NCBI RefSeq assembly: GCF_900168255.1
Contig: NZ_LT799838.1
Span: forward strand, 2,976,001 to 3,040,000
Length of the DNA stretch: 64,000 nt
Direction of reading: 5' to 3'
DNA from: Psychrobacter sp. DAB_AL43B
GTDB lineage: Bacteria; Pseudomonadota; Gammaproteobacteria; Pseudomonadales; Moraxellaceae
The translations under genes were made by a program, and so were the position numbers. Below are positions 8,427 through 18,415 of this stretch, one piece after another. Every line of letters begins with the position of its first letter. The first letter of the stretch is position 1. Under the pieces are notes generated by a model. That model was not told where the DNA came from, searched no databases, and was given only the letters and a program-made list of their open reading frames with translations.

Positions 8427-9740
8427 ATGGCAGAAGATAATACCCCGCAATGCTCGTTTTGCGGCAAAGAAAAAAGTGAAGTGAAGCAGCTGATTGCTGC
8501 TGACGATGCCAATATCTGTAATGAATGTATTGAGCTATGTACTGACCTCATTGCCGACACTGACGAAAATGGTGATGACGATAACGACATTGATACTTCT
8601 TGGGTCAATAAAAAGCTACCAACGCCAAAAGAATTGCGTGCCAAGCTTGATGAGTACGTCATCGGACAGGATGCTGCCAAGAAAGCCTTGGCTGTTGCCG
8701 TTTATAATCATTATAAGCGTCTAAAAGTTAGCCAAACCTTAGCCAATGACAGCAAAAAAGCTAAGATCGGTGCTGATGATGCGATGGTTGAATTGTCGAA
8801 AAGCAACATCTTGCTGATTGGTCCAACCGGTTCTGGTAAGACATTACTTGCTCAAACCTTAGCACGTCTACTCGATGTGCCTTTTGCGATGGCAGATGCG
8901 ACGACTTTGACCGAAGCAGGTTATGTCGGCGAAGACGTTGAAAACATCGTGCAAAAGCTATTACAAGCATCAGATTATGATGTCAGTAAAGCGGAACAAG
9001 GCATCATCTATATCGACGAGATTGATAAGATCAGCAAAAAAGGCGATAACCCTTCTATCACACGTGATGTGTCAGGCGAAGGCGTTCAGCAAGCTTTGCT
9101 AAAGCTTATCGAAGGTACGGTTGCTGCTATCCCACCACACGGTGGTCGTAAGCATCCACAGCAAGAGCTGATCCAAGTCGATACCAGCAATATCTTGATT
9201 ATCGTTGGTGGCGCATTTGCTGGCCTTGATAAAGTCATTCAGCAGCGTACGGAAAAAACAGGCATTGGCTTTAATGCCGATGTGAGCTCAAAAGACGATA
9301 GTAAACGTAGCTCAGAGCTGCTGCAACAAGTAGAGCCTGAAGATTTGATTAAGTTTGGGCTTATTCCTGAGCTAATCGGTCGTCTTCCTGTCCTTGCCGC
9401 TCTCACAGAGCTTGACGAAGATGCGTTGGTTCAAATATTGACAGAACCAAAAAACGCCTTGGTTAAGCAGTATAAGTATCTGTTTGATATGGAAGGCGCT
9501 GACATTACTTTTACCAAAGAAGCGCTTGATGCGATTGCTAAAAAAGCCATGGCACGCAAAACTGGTGCTCGTGGACTGCGCTCTATCGTTGAAAATGCCC
9601 TTCTTGAGACGATGTATGAGCTGCCTTCTATGAAAGATGCTAAGACAGTACTCGTTGATGAGCAAGTAATTAACGAAGGTAAAATCCCTGAAATCACCTT
9701 CTCTAACGATGACTCAGAACAGATAGCAATAGACGCTTAA
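8427..9740 (+). CDS. clpX: ClpX, ATP-dependent unfoldase of ClpXP
   Basis: AAA+ hexamer that recognises, unfolds and threads substrates into ClpP. The 437-residue product has the N-terminal zinc-binding domain (C9, C12, C31, C34), the Walker A motif GPTGSGKT (132-139), Walker [10 protein letters not shown], the GGAFAGL and IGRLPV blocks, and the sensor-2 GARGLRSI region. An acidic Asp/Asn linker (about 44-57) joins the zinc domain to the AAA+ core. A strong AGGAG ribosome site precedes the ATG. A 13-bp-stem terminator follows it. Confidence 0.97.
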   Translation: MAEDNTPQCSFCGKEKSEVKQLIAADDANICNECIELCTDLIADTDENGDDDNDIDTSWVNKKLPTPKELRAKLDEYVIGQDAAKKALAVAVYNHYKRLKVSQTLANDSKKAKIGADDAMVELSKSNILLIGPTGSGKTLLAQTLARLLDVPFAMADATTLTEAGYVGEDVENIVQKLLQASDYDVSKAEQGIIYIDEIDKISKKGDNPSITRDVSGEGVQQALLKLIEGTVAAIPPHGGRKHPQQELIQVDTSNILIIVGGAFAGLDKVIQQRTEKTGIGFNADVSSKDDSKRSSELLQQVEPEDLIKFGLIPELIGRLPVLAALTELDEDALVQILTEPKNALVKQYKYLFDMEGADITFTKEALDAIAKKAMARKTGARGLRSIVENALLETMYELPSMKDAKTVLVDEQVINEGKIPEITFSNDDSEQIAIDA

Positions 9741-9780
9741 AGGGTCTTATTTGCTTTATTAAAACTGTCATTAAATTAGT

Positions 9781-9815
9781 AGCGTCTAGCATATCTTATG
9801 CTAGACGCTCTTTTT
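9781..9815 (+). terminator. Rho-independent terminator after clpX
   Basis: A perfect 13-bp stem (9781-9793 with 9797-9809; arm AGCGTCTAGCATA) with a 3-nt loop, followed by CTTTTTA. Confidence 0.9.
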
Positions 9816-9983
9816 ATGTCTGCTTATTTTTTCATTTTTTTATTGCAGCCAATGTACTGGATAAAAATGACAGCGGCGTTTATCAATCGCCATCAGTCCT
9901 CATCATAAATCATGCTAAGGTAGAAATATCGGTAAATCTCAATTATTTACCAATATTATTAATGAGACAAAGGACTGTTTATC

Positions 9984-11003
9984 ATGCTTAATAACGTATC
10001 TGCTATAGCAACCTCACTACGTCAACACTTGCCTTTTTCTACCAATACACACCATGACATTGCTCCTTATTATCATAACCATGTCGCTGCTATTACGGGT
10101 GCAGGATCTGGTATGGGACGTCAGCTTGCCATTCATTTAGCCAAAATGGGCTGTCATGTGGCGTTATCTGATATCAACGCTGAACAGCTAATACAAACCA
10201 AAGAGCTGCTCGTTGGTTACGATATTAAAGCGACTACCACGGTACTCGATGTCTCAGATAACAAAGCCGTTGAGGCTTGGGCTGATAATGTCATGGCAGA
10301 GCATGGCAAAGTGAATTTTATCTTTAATAATGCAGGCGTAGCGCTGTATTCGACGGTCGAAGGCAGTAGCATTAGCGAACTTGAATGGGTAATGGATATC
10401 AATTTTTGGGGCGTAGTCTATGGCACTAAAGCATTTTTGCCGTTAATTAAAAATAGCGTCAAAGAAAGCGAATTTGCCAATAAAGATAATAAATGTCGCC
10501 AGTTTAAAGAACATGGTCATATCGTCAATATCTCAAGCCTCTTTGGTTTGACTGCTCAGCCTTCACAATCTGCCTATAACGCCAGTAAATTTGCCGTACG
10601 TGGCTTTACCGAGAGTTTGCGCCAAGAGCTAGATATTCAGCATTGCGGTGTGTCAGCAACCTGTATTCACCCTGGTGGTATTAAAACCAACATCGCCAAT
10701 AGCGCGCGTGGTAATGACAGCATCAAAGATATCGGTATGCGCGGCGGCAGCAAAGCCATTAGTAGTTTTAATAAGTTTTTAAAATTTGATGCCAGCGAGG
10801 CCGCTTGGGTTATTTTGCATGCCGCAGCGACGAACCAGCCGCGCTGCTTGATTGGAAATGATGCCAAAATGATGGATGCTGTCCAGCGTGCGTTCCCAGC
10901 ACGTTATAGCAAAGTGCTCAATGACATCAATAAAATTTCTCGGAAGTTAAAAGGTAAAAACCATACAAAAACTACTGTCCGTAAGGCGGTTATTGCTAAA
11001 TAA
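9984..11003 (+). CDS. SDR family NAD(P)-dependent oxidoreductase
   Basis: A classical short-chain dehydrogenase of 339 residues. The Rossmann motif GAGSGMG is at residues 39-45, NNAG near 113, the catalytic Ser in NISSLFG, and Y198/K202 in YNASK. It is longer than the usual ~250 because of a 30-residue N-terminal leader and a basic C-terminal tail (KLKGKNHTKTTVRK). The substrate cannot be named; SDRs of this length include acetoin and fatty-alcohol type dehydrogenases. It is monocistronic with a terminator downstream. Confidence 0.85.
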   Translation: MLNNVSAIATSLRQHLPFSTNTHHDIAPYYHNHVAAITGAGSGMGRQLAIHLAKMGCHVALSDINAEQLIQTKELLVGYDIKATTTVLDVSDNKAVEAWADNVMAEHGKVNFIFNNAGVALYSTVEGSSISELEWVMDINFWGVVYGTKAFLPLIKNSVKESEFANKDNKCRQFKEHGHIVNISSLFGLTAQPSQSAYNASKFAVRGFTESLRQELDIQHCGVSATCIHPGGIKTNIANSARGNDSIKDIGMRGGSKAISSFNKFLKFDASEAAWVILHAAATNQPRCLIGNDAKMMDAVQRAFPARYSKVLNDINKISRKLKGKNHTKTTVRKAVIAK

Positions 11004-11061
11004 CTTGAAGCTAAATAACTTAGAGCTCAACAAGCAATGATAAAGAACATCCATACAAAAA

Positions 11062-11096
11062 GGGCTTAAACGCAGATAACGTTTAAGCCCTTTTTT
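11062..11096 (+). terminator. Rho-independent terminator after the SDR gene
   Basis: GGGCTTAAAC (11062-11071) pairs with GTTTAAGCCC (11081-11090), followed by a T-run. Confidence 0.9.
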
Positions 11097-11476
11097 AATC
11101 ATTAAAATAATAAACACTTTATAAATAATAGGCACTTGATAATAGGCAATATACCTAATTTTATCTTTAATTTACTAAATCGGCTATTATTTTTAATTTT
11201 GAAACACTTTACGTATTTGTATTTGGTACAATTATGTTACTAGCAACTTACAGATTAATTACTTGTTATATTTTGATAGGTAGAGTTAGGCTGATTATTG
11301 AATAAGAGTGCTACGAATGCCTAAGCATACTTGTCATTGTTCTAATCATTGCCCTTGTTCTTGGCACTATGAGCATTCTATCTATTCGAAATAAAAAGTT
11401 ATTTTTGCCATTATGGCAACTAAACTATCATATAAATTCAGATTTACATATTATTTTTTAAGATAAGGATATTCTA
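11097..11476 (+). other. Spacer upstream of tsdA
   Basis: About 380 bp, very AT-rich, after the SDR terminator. It presumably contains the tsdA promoter; I cannot single out one convincing -35/-10 pair. No gene is seen. Confidence 0.5.
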
Positions 11477-12463
11477 ATGAAAACATTCCCTCGCGCCAAG
11501 TCCTCCTCCTTTTTAATAGCCACCATTTTTGCGATTAGTGCAGCCAGTGTGACCGGCTGTAGCGATAGTAATGAAGTCAAAGCGGTTGACCGTGTCGAAG
11601 AAGCAGCAGCAATAGCAAGGGTAAAAGACCTTCAGGCATATGCCGATACATTAAAAGGTAGTATGCCAGCTGCCAATGACACGACTGCTAGCGCAGGGGG
11701 CGACGCTACAGCAGCTGGCAAACCTTCTATCAAAATGCCGGACGAATCTACTATTCCTGATGACGAATATGGCGCAGCGGTACGCCGTGGTCTACTAATC
11801 GCTACCAATACCTACAAAGAAATGCCAGATAACGTCGGTAATCAGCTTAACTGTACCAGCTGTCACCTAGGCAAAGGCTCAGAGGCCTATGCTGCACCTT
11901 GGAATAACATGCCAAGTATTTATCCCATTTATCGTACGCGCGCTGGTCGCGTCAATACGATACAAGAGCGAATTAATGGTTGTTTTGAGCGTTCAATGAA
12001 TGGTAAAGCACTTGATCTAGCTTCAGATGATATGAATGCGATGGTTTCTTACATGAGCTGGCTGTCACAAGATATGCCGTTTGGTGTGTCACCTGAAGGC
12101 CGCGGCTTTGTTAAAGTTGATAAAAACTTAGAGCCAAATACTGATAATGGTAAAAAACTATTTGCAGAGAAATGTACCGTCTGTCATGGCGTTGAAGGTG
12201 AAGGCCAATACAATGACGATGGTACTTATATCTATCCAGCGGTTGCCGGCGATAAGTCATTCAATGATGGTGCCGGTATGGCACGTACCTATACTGCCGC
12301 TGCATTTATCAAAGGTAAAATGCCATTTGGTCAAGGCAACTCATTAACTGATCAAGAAGCGGTCGATATTGCTGCTTACTTTACCCACTTGCCTCGCCCT
12401 GTAAAAGCCAATAAAGATAAAGATTGGCCAAACGGCGATGCACCTAAAGATGTGCGTCGTTAA
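11477..12463 (+). CDS. tsdA: TsdA-type thiosulfate dehydrogenase, dihaem c-type lipoprotein
   Basis: Periplasmic dihaem cytochrome expected to oxidise two thiosulfates to tetrathionate, or the reverse. The 328-residue product has a lipobox (VTGC, lipidated C28), so it should be membrane-anchored. It has two CxxCH haem sites: C126/C129/H130 and C233/C236/H237. The TsdA signature INGCFERSMNGKAL carries C169, the candidate unusual cysteine ligand of haem 1, and M282 (KGKMPFG) is the likely sixth ligand of haem 2. A linker rich in Ala, Thr and Asp (about 55-85) follows the lipid anchor. It stands alone: no tsdB or sox genes flank it. Strong AAGGA ribosome site. Confidence 0.85.
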   Translation: MKTFPRAKSSSFLIATIFAISAASVTGCSDSNEVKAVDRVEEAAAIARVKDLQAYADTLKGSMPAANDTTASAGGDATAAGKPSIKMPDESTIPDDEYGAAVRRGLLIATNTYKEMPDNVGNQLNCTSCHLGKGSEAYAAPWNNMPSIYPIYRTRAGRVNTIQERINGCFERSMNGKALDLASDDMNAMVSYMSWLSQDMPFGVSPEGRGFVKVDKNLEPNTDNGKKLFAEKCTVCHGVEGEGQYNDDGTYIYPAVAGDKSFNDGAGMARTYTAAAFIKGKMPFGQGNSLTDQEAVDIAAYFTHLPRPVKANKDKDWPNGDAPKDVRR

Positions 12464-12510
12464 TTTTAAAAGCTTTTATAAATAAATCCTGTATAAAAGA
12501 TAGAATAAAG

Positions 12511-12545
12511 AAAGCCCAGCTGTTTAAATAGTTGGGCTTTTTTAT
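12511..12545. terminator. Terminator between convergent tsdA and the permease
   Basis: AAAGCCCA (12511-12518) pairs with TGGGCTTT (12533-12540), followed by TTTTA on the plus strand and a T-rich tail on the minus strand. Confidence 0.8.
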
Positions 12546-12594
12546 GAGTCATCATTAGGATAATTTTAAGCATGGAGCGTTGTGCATAAACAAC

Positions 12595-13689
12595 CTAAGG
12601 CAGTTTCATATCACCATCGACCAACCAACCAACTCGGCGCATTATATAAGCCACCATACCAGCAATCACAGCGGGTAATACAAACATCAATAAAATAATC
12701 GCCGTCCATAACTGCCCCGTGCTCATAATCTCTTGTGACGCTTCAATCACACCAAACACGCCGACCAATCCGGCGGTACCCATACCGGCTCCTGTAGCCG
12801 TACATGCCAGCCCAAAACCGACGGTCGCGATAGGACCAACGACAGCACTTGCTACGACTGCGGGTAATAAAACGATAGGCTTTTTGAGGACATTGGGAAT
12901 CTGTAGCATACTGGTTCCCAAACCCTGAGATATCACGCCGCTGATGCCATTATCTTTATAACTTGCTACCGCAAAACCTATCATATGCGCTGCACAGCCG
13001 ACTACCGCTGCCCCACCTGCTACGCCACCAAGTCCAATAGCAATACAAATAGCAGCGCTAGATGTCGGCATGGTCAGCAAAATACCCACCACTACAGCAA
13101 TCACAATACCCATCAATAATGGCTGAAGGGTCGTTGCTGCTTGAATGCCTTGACCAATCGCATTGACAGCCGCAACAACAGGCGGATTAAGCAGGGCGCA
13201 AACTGCCAACGCCACTGCGCATACCAATAACGGTACTAGTAAAATATCGAGCTTAGTCTTGCCAGCGACCCATGTACCAGCCCGATAAGCGAAAACTGAC
13301 GTCAGATAAGCCCCAATCGGATTGCCAGGCAGCGCAACAAACGTTGCAGGGCCGCCTACTTGCGGTGTAAATAACGTCCCCGCCATCAGCGCTTCGGAAT
13401 GTGCGCCCAACATCCCCGCCACTAAGCAACTGAGCATCACTAAGGTTGGTGCTTTGAGATAATAAGCGATGCCCACACCGATGCCCGCGCCCATCAATAC
13501 TGATGCCAGCTTACCAACCGCAATCAATGCTGGTATATTTAGCCAGCCACCGATTTGCGAGATAATAAGACCAGCAATTAGGGTCACGAAAAGTCCCAAT
13601 GCCATGCCAGTAAAGGCATCGATAAAGTATTTTTGAAAGAAAGCTTTCATCATACCGACGGGTACAGTTTCTGAATGAGTGACAGTCAT
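12595..13689 (-). CDS. PTS EIIC-like membrane permease (PF13303 type)
   Basis: A very hydrophobic protein of 364 residues with about ten membrane segments and many Gly/Ala. It resembles the family annotated as PTS transporter subunit IIC (EIIC_2), which lacks fused EIIA/EIIB domains. Recognisable stretches are FTPQVGGPATFVALPGNPIGAYL and the GLGTSMLQIPN block. No sugar-PTS genes are near, so phosphotransfer coupling is doubtful and the substrate is unknown. The ORF is open to 13779, but that would run through the terminator at 13741-13765. ATG 13689 (or 13692) with AAGAG upstream is the better start. Confidence 0.7.
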   Translation of the reverse strand: MTVTHSETVPVGMMKAFFQKYFIDAFTGMALGLFVTLIAGLIISQIGGWLNIPALIAVGKLASVLMGAGIGVGIAYYLKAPTLVMLSCLVAGMLGAHSEALMAGTLFTPQVGGPATFVALPGNPIGAYLTSVFAYRAGTWVAGKTKLDILLVPLLVCAVALAVCALLNPPVVAAVNAIGQGIQAATTLQPLLMGIVIAVVVGILLTMPTSSAAICIAIGLGGVAGGAAVVGCAAHMIGFAVASYKDNGISGVISQGLGTSMLQIPNVLKKPIVLLPAVVASAVVGPIATVGFGLACTATGAGMGTAGLVGVFGVIEASQEIMSTGQLWTAIILLMFVLPAVIAGMVAYIMRRVGWLVDGDMKLP

Positions 13690-13740
13690 CATTATGCTCT
13701 TATATGAAGTTTGATAGGATGTTCTAAAAAAAAGGGATAA

Positions 13741-13765
13741 AAAAAGCGTCGTTGTGACGCTTTTT
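13741..13765 (-). terminator. Terminator downstream of argS-SPOR
   Basis: AAAAAGCGTC (13741-13750), a 5-nt loop, GACGCTTTTT (13756-13765). On the minus strand it follows the SPOR gene and precedes the permease, so it separates the two transcription units. Confidence 0.85.
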
Positions 13766-13794
13766 ATTTGATAGACCACACCAAAATACCAATC

Positions 13795-14619
13795 CTAACG
13801 ACGCTGCTCAACAATAATAGAATCAATACCATTATTTTGTAATCGTTGCTGCGCAGTAGCAACTGCTTGGCGGTTATTCATCGGGCGCGAAATTACCTGA
13901 TAAATAGGCAAGCCATTACCAGTGGTGTTCTTCACCACTCTAGCATCAACACCTGCCATAAGCACTTGCGCACGGCGACGATCCGCTTCGTCCGCATCAC
14001 CAAAGCTGTTGATTTGCAAAATATAAGTCGCAGCAGGTTTGGCTGGCTGTATGCTCGCGTTACCTGCATTCGCCGTGTTTGTTCTGTTTGAGCCAGCAGC
14101 CGTATTGCTAGTAGCTGGCGTTCCATCGTAAGTCGCATCTTCTTCAACAATGACAATATCATCGCTGTTATTGCCAGTAGCAGCGTTGTTGCCGCGGCTG
14201 GGTTCAATAGTCGTGTTTTCAGAGATACCAAAATTACCGGTATCATCGTTACTATTCGGGGTAGTACTTTCAGATTGATTAACAACGACATCAGGTTCGA
14301 AATCTGTGATTTGACCTATTTGACCGTTTTCTGTGTTACCGAAATCTTCATCAGGGATAGTCGCCATCTCTTGATTGGGTAAAATATCGTAGAACTCATA
14401 ATCACCATTATCAGTATCCGTATCGACTCTTTGCTGTATTTGTTTATCAGGATCCGTACCAGCAGCGCTATCACCAGGACTAAAGTTAAACAATGGTGAA
14501 AGGTATAAAAACACCCCAATCATGAGCGTTAGAACCGCTCCAACAAACATCCATAATAAGCCTGACACACTACTCGTCTTGCGCTTTTCAGTGGCACCTT
14601 TTGGTTTTTTGGCTAACAT
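13795..14619 (-). CDS. SPOR domain-containing membrane protein (FtsN-like)
   Basis: A bitopic inner-membrane protein of 274 residues: a short basic cytoplasmic tail, one membrane segment (about 22-45), a long acidic and Asn/Thr-rich periplasmic linker, and a C-terminal SPOR domain (about 200-272, beginning YILQINSFGD). SPOR domains bind denuded septal peptidoglycan, so a septal role is likely. It follows argS by 69 bp on the same strand, the position of the FtsN-like SPOR gene in pseudomonads and relatives. Essential FtsN function is not proven by the sequence. Confidence 0.82.
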   Translation of the reverse strand: MLAKKPKGATEKRKTSSVSGLLWMFVGAVLTLMIGVFLYLSPLFNFSPGDSAAGTDPDKQIQQRVDTDTDNGDYEFYDILPNQEMATIPDEDFGNTENGQIGQITDFEPDVVVNQSESTTPNSNDDTGNFGISENTTIEPSRGNNAATGNNSDDIVIVEEDATYDGTPATSNTAAGSNRTNTANAGNASIQPAKPAATYILQINSFGDADEADRRRAQVLMAGVDARVVKNTTGNGLPIYQVISRPMNNRQAVATAQQRLQNNGIDSIIVEQRR

Positions 14620-14688
14620 GGATCTCGTTCTCCCTACTGAATATATCTGTCATTGTCGAATTATTACTATCAATCGTCTGCTTTTATC

Positions 14689-16518
14689 TTACATGCTAGA
14701 CGGTGCAGATAACCCTAATAAACCAAGCCCATTGCTCAATACTTGCCGTACTGCTTTAGACAAGCGTAGACGGGCTTGCATCATATCAATTTCTTCTTGG
14801 CTCGGTGTTTCGCCTGAAGTCAGACTCACCGGGAGGATGCGATTGCCGTCGTACCAACCATGAAATAGTGCGGCTAATTCTTTAAGATAGTTGGTCAATA
14901 TATGCGGCTCATAGCCTGTCGCTGAGCGTAGCAAAGTAGCTGGATAAGCAGCAAGCAATTTAATCAGCTCATCTTCGCTAGGCGCAGTGAGTAACTGCTG
15001 CTGCTCGGCACCAATAGCATCATCAACACCTAAGCCACTGCTAACCAATTTCTCAAGGACGCGGCAAACGCGCGCATGCGCATACTGAATGTAGTAAACC
15101 AAATTGTCTTTACTTTGTGATTTGGCAAGCTCTAAATCAAAATCAACATGCACTTCAGGCTTACGTGCGACATAGTAAAAACGCGCCGCGTCGTTACCAA
15201 CTTCATGACGCAGCTCACGTAAGGTGACAAATTTTCCAGAACGTGATGACATTTGCACTTTTTCGCTACCGCGCCATAATGCCACAAATTGTACCAGTAC
15301 CACATCAAGACGATCAGCATCGATACCAAGCGCCAACAAGGCAGCTTTTACACGTGGCACATAACCATGATGGTCTGCGCCCCAAACATTAATGACCTTG
15401 TCAAAACCGCGATCGAACTTATTTTTATGATAAGCGATATCAGAAGCAAAATACGTACTTTGCCCATTAGCGCGGCGTACTACACGGTCTTTTTCATCAC
15501 CAAAATCAGTCGATTTAAACCAAATATTACCGTCTTTTTCGTACAGATAGCCTTTGTCATCTAAAATCTGTAAGACTGGCTCAATCTCACTATCAATCGA
15601 TCTTTCGCTAAACCAGCATTGGTAGCTTACACCGAAGTCATTTAGATCGTCTTTGATGTCAGCCAAAATACTATTCAATGCTGCATTTAAAAATAGCTCA
15701 TAGCTTTCACCAAGTAGTATTTTGCTATTGGCAATCAGACCGTCGATATGGGCTTCTTTATCACCTGATAGCAGTATTTTTTCGCCATCGGCATTTATCT
15801 CATATTGCGCATCTTCTGCCACATCTTTAGCAACTTCTGCGAAGCTATGTACGTAGCTATCACCATGCTGCGCTTTTAGCGTTGCTGCGATATCGCGGAC
15901 ATAGTCACCGACATACGCGTTTGATGGGAAGATGACTGTTTCGTTATTAATTTCTAAGTAACGCAAATAAGTACTGGTGGCTAGGATATCCATCTGCCGA
16001 CCAGCATCATTGACATAATATTCACGCGTGACGTCATAGCCAACCGCTTCAAGCAAGTTTGACACGCTCATACCAAATGCAGCACCGCGCCCATGACCGA
16101 CGTGCAAGCTCGACGTTGGATTGGCAGAGACAAATTCAACTTGTACTTTTTGCCCTTCAAACTGCTTGCTTAAACCAAAGCGTTCTTGCAGATTAAAAAT
16201 ATCATCTAAAACGGCAAACTTGGCGTCGCTATTTAAGAATACATTGATGAATCCTGGACCGGCGATTTCTACTTGGCGGATATCTTGATTTTCAGGCAAC
16301 GCATTAACGATTTTTTCAGCGAGCTGGCGTGGATTGGCTTTAGCGGCTTTGGCGGCCGTCAGGGCGATATTGCTCGCAAAGTCACCATGGCTGGCATCTT
16401 TAGTACGCGTAATTTGGCTATTGTTTTGCCAATCAGCCGGTAGTTCGCCGTCAGTTTTTAGAACTTGAATCGCACTGTCAAACAGTGAGGCGAGCGTATC
16501 AATTTGGGCTTGTGACAT
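14689..16518 (-). CDS. argS: Arginyl-tRNA synthetase
   Basis: Class I aminoacyl-tRNA synthetase that charges tRNA-Arg; it needs tRNA for amino-acid activation. The 609-residue product has the N-terminal Add1 domain (about 1-95), the HIGH variant HVGH (139-142) in SANPTSSLHVGHGRG, the degenerate KMSKS region QMSSRSGK, and the C-terminal DALR anticodon-binding domain (about 480-609) that ends in Met. The lack of a canonical KMSKS is normal for many ArgRS. It heads a minus-strand unit with the SPOR gene. Confidence 0.97.
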   Translation of the reverse strand: MSQAQIDTLASLFDSAIQVLKTDGELPADWQNNSQITRTKDASHGDFASNIALTAAKAAKANPRQLAEKIVNALPENQDIRQVEIAGPGFINVFLNSDAKFAVLDDIFNLQERFGLSKQFEGQKVQVEFVSANPTSSLHVGHGRGAAFGMSVSNLLEAVGYDVTREYYVNDAGRQMDILATSTYLRYLEINNETVIFPSNAYVGDYVRDIAATLKAQHGDSYVHSFAEVAKDVAEDAQYEINADGEKILLSGDKEAHIDGLIANSKILLGESYELFLNAALNSILADIKDDLNDFGVSYQCWFSERSIDSEIEPVLQILDDKGYLYEKDGNIWFKSTDFGDEKDRVVRRANGQSTYFASDIAYHKNKFDRGFDKVINVWGADHHGYVPRVKAALLALGIDADRLDVVLVQFVALWRGSEKVQMSSRSGKFVTLRELRHEVGNDAARFYYVARKPEVHVDFDLELAKSQSKDNLVYYIQYAHARVCRVLEKLVSSGLGVDDAIGAEQQQLLTAPSEDELIKLLAAYPATLLRSATGYEPHILTNYLKELAALFHGWYDGNRILPVSLTSGETPSQEEIDMMQARLRLSKAVRQVLSNGLGLLGLSAPSSM

Positions 16519-16944
16519 AGGACTATAAACTCAGATAAATAAACAAAAAATTAATGGGATATAAAATAAGAAGAAAAGATAAGTAACCTATAAATATAAC
16601 AACCTTTACGTGGTATTGCACTATTTGAACCAAAAATAGCCATAAAATGCTAACTATTATAGTTGATGGTCACGACTTTTATTTGATGGCTGCTTTTGAT
16701 CACTATTATAAGCGCCAAATGACTTGCGGGTCAGAGCTATTGTAGCGTTCCTGTTGCCTGAGGTTGGCGAAATATTCATACCTAGCCTATTCCGCGTTAT
16801 AATAACGCCATTTATTGCCTACTTTCTCTACATATCGTGACTCTTGAATGCTTATTCAACTATTTGTAAGTATTTCATTAAAAAGTCATAAAAATAACTA
16901 ATAGAGAACGTGATACTTTACTACTTTCTATACAGGATAAAATT
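16519..16944. other. Divergent spacer between argS and the DUF2788-like gene
   Basis: About 425 bp, AT-rich, containing promoters for both directions. The notable element is a perfect 15-nt palindrome, GCGTTAT-A-ATAACGC, at 16794-16808. No gene is seen. Confidence 0.55.
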
Positions 16945-17163
16945 ATGTTTGCTATTGCTGCCAGTACCGTCACCAGCTGGGGACTTTACATTTTATTGCC
17001 CGTCTTTATTGCCTTCTTATTTTTTATTATTTGGGACTTATCAAAACAGTCTGGCGCTGGTCGTGCCGGTACCTTTTGGATGTTTTTGGCCCTCGGTGCT
17101 GGTTTTATCGGTTTTATCTTAAAGGTCTTGTTAGAAATGGCTTTTAACAAGTGGTTTATCTAA
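16945..17163 (+). CDS. Small membrane protein, DUF2788-like
   Basis: A 72-residue protein with two predicted membrane helices (about 10-32 and 43-64) joined by the polar segment WDLSKQSGAGRAG. The helix - WDL.K.S.AGR - helix - K pattern matches my recollection of DUF2788. AGGA precedes the ATG. It is divergent from argS and convergent with the DUF1176 gene, whose stop lies 24 bp away. The role is unknown. Confidence 0.65.
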   Translation: MFAIAASTVTSWGLYILLPVFIAFLFFIIWDLSKQSGAGRAGTFWMFLALGAGFIGFILKVLLEMAFNKWFI

Positions 17164-17187
17164 GTACCGCTTAAGTACCACTACGAC

Positions 17188-18372
17188 TCACTGAACCTTG
17201 TTATCACTTCTTATGACTTCACTGGTGTAAGTTGGCAAATTCCATGCGCCACCGGCGAAACCTCGGCACATCCCTGTACTGGAATCTTCCGTTAGTGCAA
17301 AGGTTTTGCCATTCCATACCCATGTCTGGCTATTCCAGCAGTCACCTATCCCTCTATCCTTGTGAAAAGCAGAAATTTCACCATCAGAGTAATCACTCGC
17401 TGATGTCGTAATCAGTTCTGGCTTACTTGGCTTAGCATGATTTATCAGCCAAAATCCTGCACCCATATTATAGGCACCTCGCCAACAGAGGTGACTGGCC
17501 AAGGTATAATTAGCATTAACGGGTGTAAAATCCCAATCAAGATTATTACTAGAATATTTTGCTAGGTTGATAGAAGACTCACTTTTAGGATTTATAAGCT
17601 CACAATCATCCGTCGTATCTTCAGAGCCTATAAACTGCTCAGAATCAATATCGACCCAGCGATTTATATTTGCTTGAAAGTACGCCAGTTTTTTTGGGTC
17701 GAGCGCTTGCTTACCTGCTTCTAGCGCGGCATCGTCTAGATAGCTATAGTCTTTTTTAACGATAGGTATTTTCAGCGCTTTTTTAGGTGTTTGTCGATTG
17801 GGATTGTTTTTGCTGATAAATGCTAGCGGCGTACCTACGCGACCTTGTACTTCGTCAAGTTTTAGCAATATCGCCGCCAACCCTTTATCCGATACTTGCC
17901 ACTTATAAACCCCTGACGTGAACTGTATCTTAGTATTCTGGTTAGCAAGTTTGAGCAGTTGCTGTAGTTGGGTGCGACTTAACTGCCCTTTTCCGTCAGC
18001 TGAAAACTGCACAATACCATAAGATTTATCATTTAATGACAGCTCAACATTGTCAGTATTTTTTGATAGTTGATCACTCACTAATTTTTCTTGCTCATCA
18101 TAGTCCTCGCTACTCAAAATAACTTCTGCACTAGGCAGTTTTTCACCGGCTACGACCGTCAACAATATACTAGCTGACAGTATTTCTTCAGATACCAAAC
18201 CTTCATCTGCATAACCTGCTGCTCGGCAAGTCAAGGTATTATCACATACCAGTTGCCAGTCGTCTTTGACAAAACCCCAACCTTCAAACGGCGTGCCATA
18301 AGCATCATCTGCCATCGCAGGTACAGATAACAAGCTGCCAGCAATCATAATCACAGTAGTCGATATTTTCAC
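17188..18372 (-). CDS. DUF1176 domain protein, secreted
   Basis: A 394-residue protein with a Sec signal peptide (cleavage near AMA-DDA, residue 21). The mature part begins with WGFVKDDWQLVCDNTLTCRAAGY, typical of DUF1176 proteins, and includes paired cysteines likely to form disulfides in the periplasm. The start is GTG at 18372, supported by AAGGAG eight to nine bases upstream. It lies 43 bp behind cmoB on the same strand and may share its transcript. Function unknown. Confidence 0.75.
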   Translation of the reverse strand: MKISTTVIMIAGSLLSVPAMADDAYGTPFEGWGFVKDDWQLVCDNTLTCRAAGYADEGLVSEEILSASILLTVVAGEKLPSAEVILSSEDYDEQEKLVSDQLSKNTDNVELSLNDKSYGIVQFSADGKGQLSRTQLQQLLKLANQNTKIQFTSGVYKWQVSDKGLAAILLKLDEVQGRVGTPLAFISKNNPNRQTPKKALKIPIVKKDYSYLDDAALEAGKQALDPKKLAYFQANINRWVDIDSEQFIGSEDTTDDCELINPKSESSINLAKYSSNNLDWDFTPVNANYTLASHLCWRGAYNMGAGFWLINHAKPSKPELITTSASDYSDGEISAFHKDRGIGDCWNSQTWVWNGKTFALTEDSSTGMCRGFAGGAWNLPTYTSEVIRSDNKVQ

Positions 18373-18415
18373 AATCTCTTCTCCTTGTTTTTATGACCGC
18401 CTGCCGTCATAAGTG

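Noticed and set aside
13690..13779. 30 extra codons before the EIIC-like permease
   Set aside because: They would be translated through the terminator at 13741-13765.
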